Shown in pieces: positions 46,038-51,973 of a stretch of 64,000 nucleotides of DNA; within the stretch, counting starts at the first letter, position 1; the number at the start of each line of letters is the position of its first letter. This stretch comes from Aeromicrobium sp. Root344 (GTDB lineage Bacteria > Actinomycetota > Actinomycetes > Propionibacteriales > Nocardioidaceae): positions 3,595,571 to 3,659,570 of the forward strand of contig NZ_LMDH01000001.1 of assembly GCF_001425755.1 (NCBI RefSeq), in the 5' to 3' direction. The notes beneath the pieces are model-generated. The model worked only from the letters and a program-made list of their open reading frames with translations, was not told the DNA's origin and searched no databases. Both the position numbers and the translations under genes were made by a program.

Positions 46038-46162
46038 CGATCGACCCGAGCGACCCGGTCCGCCGCCAGGAGCCCGACATGGATCCCGGACTCGCGCCCG
46101 ACCCCGAGCACGAGGTCGAGGAGAACCCGCCGGAGGGTGACCGGCCGGCCGAGCCCGACTGA
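46034..46162 (+). CDS. Small acidic disordered protein, hypothetical
   Basis: 42 residues (MTIDPSDPVRRQEPDMDPG... ending RPAEPD), again Pro/Asp/Glu-rich and without hydrophobic core. The ATG overlaps the previous stop as ATGA, which argues for a coupled two-gene unit. A strong bidirectional terminator follows 11 bases later. Function unknown. Confidence 0.6.
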   Translation: MTIDPSDPVRRQEPDMDPGLAPDPEHEVEENPPEGDRPAEPD

Positions 46163-46173
46163 CAGACACACCA

Positions 46174-46205
46174 ACGCCCCGCGACTCGTGCGAGTCGCGG
46201 GGCGT
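46174..46205. terminator. Bidirectional terminator
   Basis: Perfect 15-base arms ACGCCCCGCGACTCG and CGAGTCGCGGGGCGT with a 2-base gap, between two convergent small-protein genes. Confidence 0.85.
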
Positions 46206-46213
46206 TCGTCCGT

Positions 46214-46351
46214 TCAGGCGTCCTCAACGGGGTCCGGTGCGACGAGGTCGGGGTCGCCCTCGACGTCCGGCTCGGAGACCTGCGGCGCCTCCTGCGGTTC
46301 GGCGTCGGGTTGCTCTGGTGTCGACAGCGGGTCATCGGGTGCGGTCGTCAT
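46214..46351 (-). CDS. Small acidic disordered protein, hypothetical
   Basis: 45 residues starting MTTAPDDPLSTPEQPDAEP; composition Pro/Glu/Asp, no Cys, Trp or Tyr. GAGAGGAG lies 6-7 nt before this ATG, which decides the start over longer frames up to 46507. A third protein of the same type within 500 bases of sequence; related in style to 51107-51340. Confidence 0.6.
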   Translation of the reverse strand: MTTAPDDPLSTPEQPDAEPQEAPQVSEPDVEGDPDLVAPDPVEDA

Positions 46352-46403
46352 TGTCGCTCCTCTCGTTGGGCGCCTGCCGTACCCGCGCGCGCTGCGGTCA
46401 AGC

Positions 46404-46429
46404 GGTTCGGGGCGCGCTTCGGGGGGTAT
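46404..46429 (+). promoter_or_regulatory. SigB/SigF-like promoter
   Basis: GGTT (46404-46407), 16 bases, GGGTAT (46424-46429), 10 nt before the GTG of the lipoprotein gene. The -35 departs from GTTT at one base. Confidence 0.55.
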
Positions 46430-46439
46430 GCCCTGAGTC

Positions 46440-46832
46440 GTGAGAACGTCGATCATCGCTGCGTCCCTCGTTGCCAGTGCGTTGCTCTCCGGCTGCTCCT
46501 CGGGCAACGACGACGCGGCGACTCGTACCGCTGAACGGCTGCACGCCAGCCTTCAGGCCGAGGATGGCAGTGCTGCATGCGACCTGCTCAGCGACGACGC
46601 CCAGGAACAGCTCGCGGAGTCCGGCGACTCGTGCGAGAGCGCGGTCATGGACGCGGGCATCCCCGACACCGGCCGCGTCGTCGCGGTCAAGGTCTACGGC
46701 ACCGCAGCACAGGTCCGCTACGACGAGGACGTCGTGTTCCTCGGCGAGTTCAGCGACGGTTGGAAGGTCACTGCCGCCGGCTGCTCGCCCCAGGCCGACG
46801 CGCCGTACGACTGCCAGGTCCAAGGAGGCTAG
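46440..46832 (+). CDS. Small predicted lipoprotein
   Basis: 130 residues. Signal peptide with lipobox LLSGC (Cys19), then a mixed alpha/beta domain with two further Cys pairs (AACDLL, DSCESA, AGCSPQ, YDCQVQ). The pattern (ERLHASLQAEDGSAACDLLS, VVFLGEFSDGWKVTAAGC) resembles NTF2-like secreted domains, with WKVTAAGC as the last strand. The start is GTG. The next gene's ribosome site AAGGAGG is inside the end of this one, so the two are co-transcribed. Confidence 0.75.
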   Translation: MRTSIIAASLVASALLSGCSSGNDDAATRTAERLHASLQAEDGSAACDLLSDDAQEQLAESGDSCESAVMDAGIPDTGRVVAVKVYGTAAQVRYDEDVVFLGEFSDGWKVTAAGCSPQADAPYDCQVQGG

Positions 46833-46836
46833 CCAG

Positions 46837-46920
46837 ATGCGCACCGTGTTCGTGGTCTACCTGCTCATCATCTGCGTGGGGCTCGCGTACTTCCTCACCA
46901 CCGGCCTGGTCCACGCCTAG
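46837..46920 (+). CDS. 27-residue single-helix membrane peptide
   Basis: MRTVFVVYLLIICVGLAYFL then a short TTGLVHA tail. AAGGAGG sits 9-10 nt before the ATG and the stop is 8 bases before the next start, so it is firmly placed in the operon although it is too short for usual gene callers. One membrane helix covers most of it. It may be a subunit of the DUF6766 membrane protein that follows. Confidence 0.65.
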   Translation: MRTVFVVYLLIICVGLAYFLTTGLVHA

Positions 46921-46928
46921 GAGGTCCG

Positions 46929-47600
46929 ATGCGTACGTTCGTGCGGAACAACGCACTCAGCCTGTTCTTCCTCGTCATCTTCCTCGCCGCGCTGATCGGC
47001 CAGACCTTCGCCGGCTGGGCGCAGTTCAACGACTCGCAGACTGCGTCCGGGATGGCCGAGATCAGTCTCGGTCGATACCTGCGGTCTGCGGACTTCGCGG
47101 TCGACGTCACCGAGAACTGGCAGAGCGAGTACCTGCAGTTCCTGCTCTACATCCTCGCGACCGTCTTCTTCGTCCAGAAGGGATCTCCGGAGTCTCCGGC
47201 GCACGGCGGGATGGGTACTGACAAGGAACAGAAGCTCGGCCGCTACACCCAGGACGATTCCCCGGCGTGGGCCAAGGCCGGAGGTGTGCGCACGTCGATC
47301 TTCTCGTGGTCGCTGACGATCGTGATGGGCACGATCTTCCTCGTGTCGTGGCTCGCGCAGTCCATCGCCGGTTGGGCGGCGTTCAACGAGACCCGCCTCC
47401 AGGACCGGCTCGACGCCATCTCGTGGGGGGCCTACCTGCACAACCCCGACTTCTGGGCCCGCACGCTGCAGAACTGGCAGTCGGAGTTCCTCGCCGTCGG
47501 GTCGATGGCCGTCCTGGCGATCTATCTGCGCCAGCGCGGCAGCGCCGAGAGCAAGGCCGTGGGCGAGTCCCACTCCTCGACGGGAGCCGAGGGCGGCTGA
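46929..47600 (+). CDS. DUF6766-like membrane protein with internal duplication
   Basis: 223 residues. Two similar halves: TM-FAGWAQFND...EISLGRYLRSADF...NWQSEYLQFLLYI and TM-IAGWAAFNE...AISWGAYLHNPDF...NWQSEFLAVGSMA. Four helices are predicted, with a charged loop (KEQKLGRYTQDDSPAW) between halves. I recall such proteins as DUF6766; function is unknown. The conserved Trp/Asn/Glu residues in each half would lie outside or at the membrane face. Confidence 0.8.
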   Translation: MRTFVRNNALSLFFLVIFLAALIGQTFAGWAQFNDSQTASGMAEISLGRYLRSADFAVDVTENWQSEYLQFLLYILATVFFVQKGSPESPAHGGMGTDKEQKLGRYTQDDSPAWAKAGGVRTSIFSWSLTIVMGTIFLVSWLAQSIAGWAAFNETRLQDRLDAISWGAYLHNPDFWARTLQNWQSEFLAVGSMAVLAIYLRQRGSAESKAVGESHSSTGAEGG

Positions 47601-47689
47601 GCTTTCCACTGGTGCGGTGCATGTCACATTTCGGCTGCGATTGCTTGGGTATTCTCACGACGTGCCGGTTGAGCAAACAGCTGGCGCAA

Positions 47690-47722
47690 GGAAACCCGCC
47701 CCAAACAAGGAGGCGGGTTTCC
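47690..47722. terminator. Hairpin terminator after the DUF6766 gene
   Basis: 11-base perfect arms GGAAACCCGCC and GGCGGGTTTCC with an 11-base loop. T-rich ends on both strands suggest it works in both directions. The rest of the 232 bases between 47600 and the tRNA gene shows nothing else that I can support. Confidence 0.65.
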
Positions 47723-47787
47723 GCTGTCAATTCTTGCACTCGGTCGGCCGGCCGAAGCGATCGCGATCACGTAAGCCACCGCGAAAA

Positions 47788-47819
47788 GCCCCTGACCAGC
47801 ATCTCTGCTGGTCAGGGGC
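47788..47819 (-). terminator. Terminator of the tRNA-Val(CAC) gene
   Basis: 13-base perfect arms GCCCCTGACCAGC and GCTGGTCAGGGGC, 6-base loop, followed on the minus strand by TTTTCGC, 13 bases past the tRNA end. Confidence 0.85.
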
Positions 47820-47832
47820 CAAATCTCACGGG

Positions 47833-47904
47833 TGGGCGATACTGGGTTCGAACCAGTGACCTCTTCGGTGTGAACGAAGCGCGCTACCACTGCGCCAATC
47901 GCCC
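47833..47904 (-). tRNA. tRNA-Val (anticodon CAC)
   Basis: 72 nt clover leaf: acceptor GGGCGAT/ATCGCCC, D arm GCGC-AGTGGTA-GCGC, anticodon stem CTTCG/CGAAG with loop TTCACAC, T arm ACTGG-TTCGAAC-CCAGT, discriminator A. The 3' CCA is not encoded. Reads GUG codons. Confidence 0.96.
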
Positions 47905-47958
47905 GCGTGCGTCAGAAACCTTAACCCATCGACCGGGCGGGCTCCCAACGAGGCTGGT

Positions 47959-48792
47959 CTAGGGATCGACGTCCTTGACCGACTCGCGCGCCCAGATCTC
48001 CTGCGCCTTGCGCGTGATCGGCCCCGGTGCCGCAACGTCACGGTCGTCGACGCGCGAGATCGCCTGGACATCCCTCGTGGTGCCGACGAGGATCACCTCG
48101 TCGGCGGTCCGCAGCACGTCGATCGGCGCATCGCGTTCGACCACGTCGAGCTCGGCGGCGCACCACTCGAGCACGAGCGCACGCGTGACGCCCGCGAGCG
48201 GGCCGGCCTGCAGCGTCGGCGTGATGAGCTGCTCGCCGACGACGTAGAAGATGTTGGACCCGGTGCCCTCGCACAGCATCCCGACGGTGTTGGGCATGAC
48301 CGCCTCGGAGGCGCCGCGAGCGAGCGCGTGCTCGACCATCAGGGCGTTCTCGGCGTACGACGTCGTCTTGAGGCCCGCCAGGGCTCCGCGCTCGTTCCTG
48401 GGCCACGGCACGGTCGCGATGGCGCTGACCGACGGCGGACGCTCGCACGGCTCCGTGATGACGACCTGCGTCAGCCCTGCGCTCCCCCGCGGCGAGCCCA
48501 ACGGCCCCGGGCCCGAGGTCACCGTCACCCGGATGCGGCCGAACGACAGGTCCTGACCCTCCATGGTTGCGGCGACACCTTCGCGGATGGCGCTGACGTC
48601 CGGCTTGCCGATGCCGAGACCCTCAGCGGACCGCACCAACCGGTCGAGGTGACGCGTCAACGCGAACGGCTGGCCGTCCTCGATCTTGATGGTCTCGAAC
48701 ACTCCGTCGCCGACGATGATCCCGTGGTCGAGGGCACTAATCGACGGTGCTTCCGGGGATTGCAGGAGGTCGCCGTTCAACCATGTCTTCAT
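47959..48792 (-). CDS. pabC: Class IV aminotransferase-family lyase (aminodeoxychorismate lyase-like)
   Basis: 277 residues. PLP-dependent class IV fold: GDGVFETIKIEDGQPF near the N-terminus, the PLP lysine in LKTTSYAENALM, and EGTGSNIFYVVGEQL with GVTRALVLEW after it. It most resembles 4-amino-4-deoxychorismate lyase, which releases pyruvate to give p-aminobenzoate for folate; a D-amino-acid or branched-chain transaminase cannot be excluded by eye. TAGCGT (48799-48804) is 6 nt before the ATG, so the mRNA is probably leaderless. Confidence 0.82.
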   Translation of the reverse strand: MKTWLNGDLLQSPEAPSISALDHGIIVGDGVFETIKIEDGQPFALTRHLDRLVRSAEGLGIGKPDVSAIREGVAATMEGQDLSFGRIRVTVTSGPGPLGSPRGSAGLTQVVITEPCERPPSVSAIATVPWPRNERGALAGLKTTSYAENALMVEHALARGASEAVMPNTVGMLCEGTGSNIFYVVGEQLITPTLQAGPLAGVTRALVLEWCAAELDVVERDAPIDVLRTADEVILVGTTRDVQAISRVDDRDVAAPGPITRKAQEIWARESVKDVDP

Positions 48793-48817
48793 GCCGTCAC
48801 GCTACCCCGACCCCGGT

Positions 48818-48847
48818 TTGGGTTCGGCCGCCCTGATCGGCTAAAGT
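48818..48847 (+). promoter_or_regulatory. Promoter of the tRNA-Gly/Cys/Val cluster
   Basis: TTGGGT (48818-48823), 18 bases, TAAAGT (48842-48847), 26 bases before tRNA-Gly. Confidence 0.55.
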
Positions 48848-48873
48848 TTCGTGTCGCCTCAATTCGAGGCAGT

Positions 48874-48945
48874 GCGGACATAGCTCAGTGGTAGAGCATC
48901 ACCTTGCCAAGGTGAGGGTCGCGAGTTCGAATCTCGTTGTCCGCT
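48874..48945 (+). tRNA. tRNA-Gly (anticodon GCC)
   Basis: 72 nt: acceptor GCGGACA/TGTCCGC, anticodon stem TCACC/GGTGA with loop TTGCCAA, T arm GCGAG-TTCGAAT-CTCGT, discriminator T. Confidence 0.97.
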
Positions 48946-48973
48946 CGGAAGCGGGTCTCCATACCCATCCAGC

Positions 48974-49044
48974 GGTGGGTTGGCCGAGAGGCGAGGCAAC
49001 GGACTGCAAATCCGTTTACACGGGTTCAAATCCCGTACCCACCT
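48974..49044 (+). tRNA. tRNA-Cys (anticodon GCA)
   Basis: 71 nt: acceptor GGTGGGT/ACCCACC, anticodon stem ACGGA/TCCGT with loop CTGCAAA, T arm ACGGG-TTCAAAT-CCCGT, discriminator T (U in the RNA), as is usual for tRNA-Cys. Confidence 0.97.
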
Positions 49045-49078
49045 CGAGCAACAGCATGATCACAACTGAATTTTGCAC

Positions 49079-49152
49079 GGGCGATTGGCGCAGTCTGGTA
49101 GCGCGCTTCCCTGACACGGAAGAGGTCACAGGTTCAAGTCCTGTATCGCCCA
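49079..49152 (+). tRNA. tRNA-Val (anticodon GAC)
   Basis: 74 nt: acceptor GGGCGAT/ATCGCCC, anticodon stem CTTCC/GGAAG with loop CTGACAC, T arm ACAGG-TTCAAGT-CCTGT, discriminator A; CCA follows in the DNA. It shares acceptor and D-arm sequence with the tRNA-Val(CAC) on the other strand. Confidence 0.97.
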
Positions 49153-49163
49153 CCATCCACAAG

Positions 49164-49183
49164 GCCCCTGCTTCGGCAGGGGC
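49164..49183 (+). terminator. Terminator of the tRNA cluster
   Basis: GCCCCTGC-TTCG-GCAGGGGC followed by TTTG, 12 bases after tRNA-Val. Confidence 0.85.
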
Positions 49184-49263
49184 TTTGTCCGTTCCATCTC
49201 CATCCCCCAAATCCGGCAGTATGCCGGACGACCGACCGCTTCTGGCCCTACGGTGGAGGCCTT

Positions 49264-50505
49264 GTGTCGCCACGTCTCCCTCATGCGCTCGACGACTACC
49301 TGTCGCTCTACTTCGTGCCCGACGCCGAAGCCGCGAGCGCGTACGTCCGACAGCTCCTGGTCCCGGACGCACCGTTGGTCGAGGACCCGATCGAGCTGCT
49401 GTGCCAGATCATCGAGGACGGCACGAAAGGCCGGTCAGAGGTCGTCATCCCGTTGACCGGGGGCCTGGACTCACGCGCGCTCCTCGGCGCGGCGCTGAGG
49501 GTCCTTCCCGCCGACGCGATCAGCTGCATCACGTTCGGCACGGCGACGTTCCCGGACGCGGCTGCCGCCACGATGACCTGCGAACGACTTGGTGTGCGCC
49601 ATCAGCGGTTGGACCCCGACCTGATCGAGTGGGACCTGCCGACCATCACGAAGGCCGGTGTCGGAACCTGGGAGCGGTGGGGCTCCCTGGGACCCATTGA
49701 TGCGCTTGCGATCTTCGGCGCGATGGCAGACGCAATCGGCGACCGGCTCGTGCTGTCGGGCTACCTCGGAGGGGTCTCCTCCGGCTCGCACCTACCCAGG
49801 AGCGACAACCGCAGGAACGGTACCGCGACGTCGGCGGCATTCCTCGACAAGGAGCACGCCAAGAACCTGGCCCTGACACCGATGCGAGGACGCGAGCGGC
49901 TGATCGCGATGCTCGACGAGTTCATCGACCTGCACAAGGACCTCCTCGACGGCTTCGCCGGGCTGACGCTGTACGACCTCGTGCACCTCGGCTTCCGGCA
50001 GAACGGGATCGTGAGGTCGGTCGCGAGCGGCGCCTATCGCGTGTCCCTCTCACCCTTCGAGGACCCGCGCTGGGTCCGGCACTGGATGTCCAAACCCTTG
50101 GACGAGCGACTGGGCGGACTGGCGTACAAGCAGCTGCTGCGAGACGCGTTCCCCGACGTGTTCCCGGCCGATCCCCCGCCGCCGGTCGCCGCCCGGCCGC
50201 CCGTGTCGGCCCGACGGCTGCGCGATCGCTTCCGGTCCCGACCCGAGCTGCCGCCGGTGATCGCACCGCGGCCCGCTCCGATCGACGGCCGTGGCGACGT
50301 GCGCCGCAACGCCAGCATGGCGGCGGTGCTGCACGACACCGTGGCGGCGTTCGACGACCGCAGGATCGTCCCGGACGTCGCCGTGTCGGCCTCGCTGCAG
50401 AACCTGATGGGCGACTCGCCGACCGCCAGAGACTACCTGCGCGTCAGGACCGCGGCGGCGGCCGAGATGTATCTCCGCGCCGGCGTGCTCGCCCAGCGCC
50501 GGTGA
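49264..50505 (+). CDS. Asparagine synthase-like PP-loop protein without glutaminase domain
   Basis: 413 residues. The PP-loop ATP-pyrophosphatase motif is PLTGGLDSRALLGAAL (about 64-79), followed by FGTATFPDAAAA and the acidic LSGYLGGVSSG segment. It lacks the N-terminal class II glutaminase of AsnB, and the C-terminal third is Pro/Arg-rich (ADPPPPVAARPPVSARRLRD) and unlike AsnB. Such proteins adenylate a carboxylate; the acceptor here is unknown. It starts at GTG and follows the tRNA cluster, with a TACGGT element 9 nt upstream. No capsule, lasso-peptide or beta-lactam genes lie beside it. Confidence 0.75.
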   Translation: MSPRLPHALDDYLSLYFVPDAEAASAYVRQLLVPDAPLVEDPIELLCQIIEDGTKGRSEVVIPLTGGLDSRALLGAALRVLPADAISCITFGTATFPDAAAATMTCERLGVRHQRLDPDLIEWDLPTITKAGVGTWERWGSLGPIDALAIFGAMADAIGDRLVLSGYLGGVSSGSHLPRSDNRRNGTATSAAFLDKEHAKNLALTPMRGRERLIAMLDEFIDLHKDLLDGFAGLTLYDLVHLGFRQNGIVRSVASGAYRVSLSPFEDPRWVRHWMSKPLDERLGGLAYKQLLRDAFPDVFPADPPPPVAARPPVSARRLRDRFRSRPELPPVIAPRPAPIDGRGDVRRNASMAAVLHDTVAAFDDRRIVPDVAVSASLQNLMGDSPTARDYLRVRTAAAAEMYLRAGVLAQRR

Positions 50506-50552
50506 CGTGGCTTCGACGCGCCGAGCCGACCCAGCCGTCGTACGGTCGTGGG

Positions 50553-50780
50553 ATGCGAACCACCGTGACGACCGACGACGCGTCCCTCGCTCAGGCCGCC
50601 AGGGATCTCGAGACCGCCGATGAGTCCCTCCGCAAGAGCTTCTCGGGCCTGGACGTGACGGACGTCGTCCCCGAGGTCCAGCGCTCGCTGTCGGCGATCG
50701 GCATCGAGCTGCCACCCGACACCGTCCGCGCGTATGCGCAGCACATCGCTGACCGCGCGGACTTCCAGCTGAAGCTGTGA
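50553..50780 (+). CDS. Small hypothetical protein
   Basis: 75 residues (MRTTVTTDDASLAQAARDLE...), helical and charged, with VVPEVQRSLSAIGIELPPDTVRAYAQHIADRADF. It resembles a small helical binding protein, but no family is recognised. TACGGT (50541-50546) is 6 nt before this ATG, supporting a leaderless start; a GTG at 50502 overlapping the previous stop as GTGA is the alternative and would add 17 residues. Confidence 0.6.
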   Translation: MRTTVTTDDASLAQAARDLETADESLRKSFSGLDVTDVVPEVQRSLSAIGIELPPDTVRAYAQHIADRADFQLKL

Positions 50781-50813
50781 GCCCGCGCGGCCTGACCGAA
50801 CCTCGGGAGGTAC

Positions 50814-51038
50814 CTACCCGGGTACGTTGCTGGGGTCGTTGCCGTAGGAGTGCTTGGACCCGATCGAGCCGTCCTTCTCCTTGATGATGTGCTCGACCTT
50901 CCGGGCGCGCGCTTCGTCACGGCCGGCCCGGACGGCCCGCTCCTTGGTGTCGGAGGTGTGGAAGGGCTGCTGGTCCCCCTGGACCCGGCAGTGCCACTCC
51001 GTCCCCTCGAAGTACGTCTCGACGTTCGCCTGCGTCAT
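50814..51038 (-). CDS. DUF2188 domain protein
   Basis: 74 residues. It has the DUF2188 pattern: TEWHCRVQGDQQPFHTSDTKERAVRAG then ARARKVEHIIKEKDGSIGSKHSYGNDP, a short beta-beta-alpha-beta fold with conserved W, H and the final IKEKDGxI strand. Function unknown; these proteins often lie near stress genes. AGGAGG lies upstream of the ATG and a GTTT-N16-GGGTAC promoter behind it. Confidence 0.8.
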   Translation of the reverse strand: MTQANVETYFEGTEWHCRVQGDQQPFHTSDTKERAVRAGRDEARARKVEHIIKEKDGSIGSKHSYGNDPSNVPG

Positions 51039-51074
51039 GACTCAACCTCCTGCATGGGTGTCGTGACCGCAGGC

Positions 51075-51100
51075 GTACCCGTCACCACGGGCGCCGAAAC
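51075..51100 (-). promoter_or_regulatory. SigB/SigF-type promoter of the DUF2188 gene
   Basis: Minus strand: GTTT (51097-51100), 16 bases, GGGTAC (51075-51080), 36 bases before the ATG. Confidence 0.65.
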
Positions 51101-51106
51101 GAGCGG

Positions 51107-51340
51107 TCAGCCGGTCGGTGGCTGGGGCGCCTCCGGGCCGGTCGCCGGAGCTCCTTCCTGGACCGGGTCGACGGGATCGCCCTGGCCCGAATCGGCCCCG
51201 GGTGCGGGCTCTGACCCCGTGTACGGGTCGGCCGGAGGGTGGGTGCCCCCCGGATCCTCACCTGGATTGGGCGCCGGTGCGGCGTCCGGGTCCTCGGGCG
51301 TGGAGTTGGGGTCTGCGGGCGGCACGGGTGTCTCGGTCAT
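51107..51340 (-). CDS. Proline-rich acidic disordered protein
   Basis: 77 residues (MTETPVPPADPNSTPEDPD...), about a third proline, otherwise Asp, Glu, Gly, Ala and Thr; fully disordered. GAGAGGAG lies 8 nt before the ATG. It has the same style as the acidic proteins at 45879-46351. A stress-type promoter precedes it, so it is probably expressed under stress; molecular role unknown. Confidence 0.65.
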   Translation of the reverse strand: MTETPVPPADPNSTPEDPDAAPAPNPGEDPGGTHPPADPYTGSEPAPGADSGQGDPVDPVQEGAPATGPEAPQPPTG

Positions 51341-51373
51341 GAGATTTCTCCTCTCGTCAGCGTGCCCTCAGGC

Positions 51374-51398
51374 ATACCCCGCCAGCCGCCGCTGAACC
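51374..51398 (-). promoter_or_regulatory. SigB/SigF-like promoter of the disordered protein gene
   Basis: Minus strand: GGTT (51395-51398), 15 bases, GGGTAT (51374-51379), 33 bases before the ATG. Confidence 0.6.
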
Positions 51399-51435
51399 GG
51401 TTCCGACCTGCGCAGACGTGGCCCGGACACCGGAC

Positions 51436-51464
51436 TTGAAAGTCGAACCAAGCCGCTCTAGTCT
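51436..51464 (+). promoter_or_regulatory. Housekeeping-type promoter
   Basis: TTGAAA (51436-51441), 17 bases, TAGTCT (51459-51464), reading toward the gene at 51513. Confidence 0.65.
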
Positions 51465-51512
51465 CGGCTGCGAAATCTCTGTGATGTGACGATTATGGGG
51501 AGGTTGGGGGCC

Positions 51513-51677
51513 GTGGCACGACAGCGCAAGAACTTCGAGTACGAATCGCCGATCCCTGATGACGAGCTCTCCTCGCGGATGAGCTCGACAGCCGGCCGCA
51601 AGCTCGAGAAGCGCCTCGAGGCCATGGGCTGGACCGAGGCGCATCATCCGCAGGACCCCGTCACCGACGAAGCCTGA
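51513..51677 (+). CDS. Small hypothetical protein
   Basis: 54 residues from GTG (VARQRKNFEYESPIPDDELSS...), charged and probably helical (AGRKLEKRLEAMGW). GGGGAGG (51497-51503) lies 9 nt upstream of this GTG and would be inside the coding region if an earlier GTG at 51486 or ATG at 51495 were used, which decides the start. A well-formed promoter precedes it. Function unknown. Confidence 0.6.
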   Translation: MARQRKNFEYESPIPDDELSSRMSSTAGRKLEKRLEAMGWTEAHHPQDPVTDEA

Positions 51678-51686
51678 GCCGCGGGC

Positions 51687-51712
51687 GTGTGAGCGGCGCG
51701 ACGGGTGGGTAT
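51687..51712 (+). promoter_or_regulatory. SigB/SigF-like promoter
   Basis: GTGT (51687-51690), 16 bases, GGGTAT (51707-51712), 9 nt before the GTG at 51722. The -35 differs from GTTT at one base. Confidence 0.45.
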
Positions 51713-51721
51713 GCCTGAGGG

Positions 51722-51967
51722 GTGACTCGCTCATCGAACAAGCTCGGCATGACCCGGGGCAGCTGGTGGATCGCGATGCTCGTGATCGCCGCCGTCGTCG
51801 TCGCGGTCATCGTCGTCCTCGTCCTGGTCGACCGAGGTGAGCTGTCGAAGGGCTGGGCGTACGCCGTGCTGCCCGTCGCGATCATCGCCGCGGCGTCGAC
51901 GAGGGTCCTGACGATCTTCAAGGCCGCGGCCGAGAGCAAGCGCCAGGCCCCACCCGAAGGCCGCTGA
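51722..51967 (+). CDS. Small two-helix membrane protein
   Basis: 81 residues from GTG. A basic N-terminus, TM1 (WWIAMLVIAAVVVAVIVVLV), short loop DRGELSKGW, TM2 (AYAVLPVAIIAAAS) and a basic tail (KAAAESKRQAPPEGR). No family recognised. It lies convergent to the beta-galactosidase gene, 6 bases apart. Its position after a GGGTAT element suggests stress control. Confidence 0.65.
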   Translation: MTRSSNKLGMTRGSWWIAMLVIAAVVVAVIVVLVLVDRGELSKGWAYAVLPVAIIAAASTRVLTIFKAAAESKRQAPPEGR

Positions 51968-51973
51968 CGACGC

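Noticed and set aside
47600..49300. Genomic island integrated at the tRNA cluster
   Set aside because: No integrase, no direct repeat of a tRNA 3' end was seen, and pabC and the small genes match surrounding composition.
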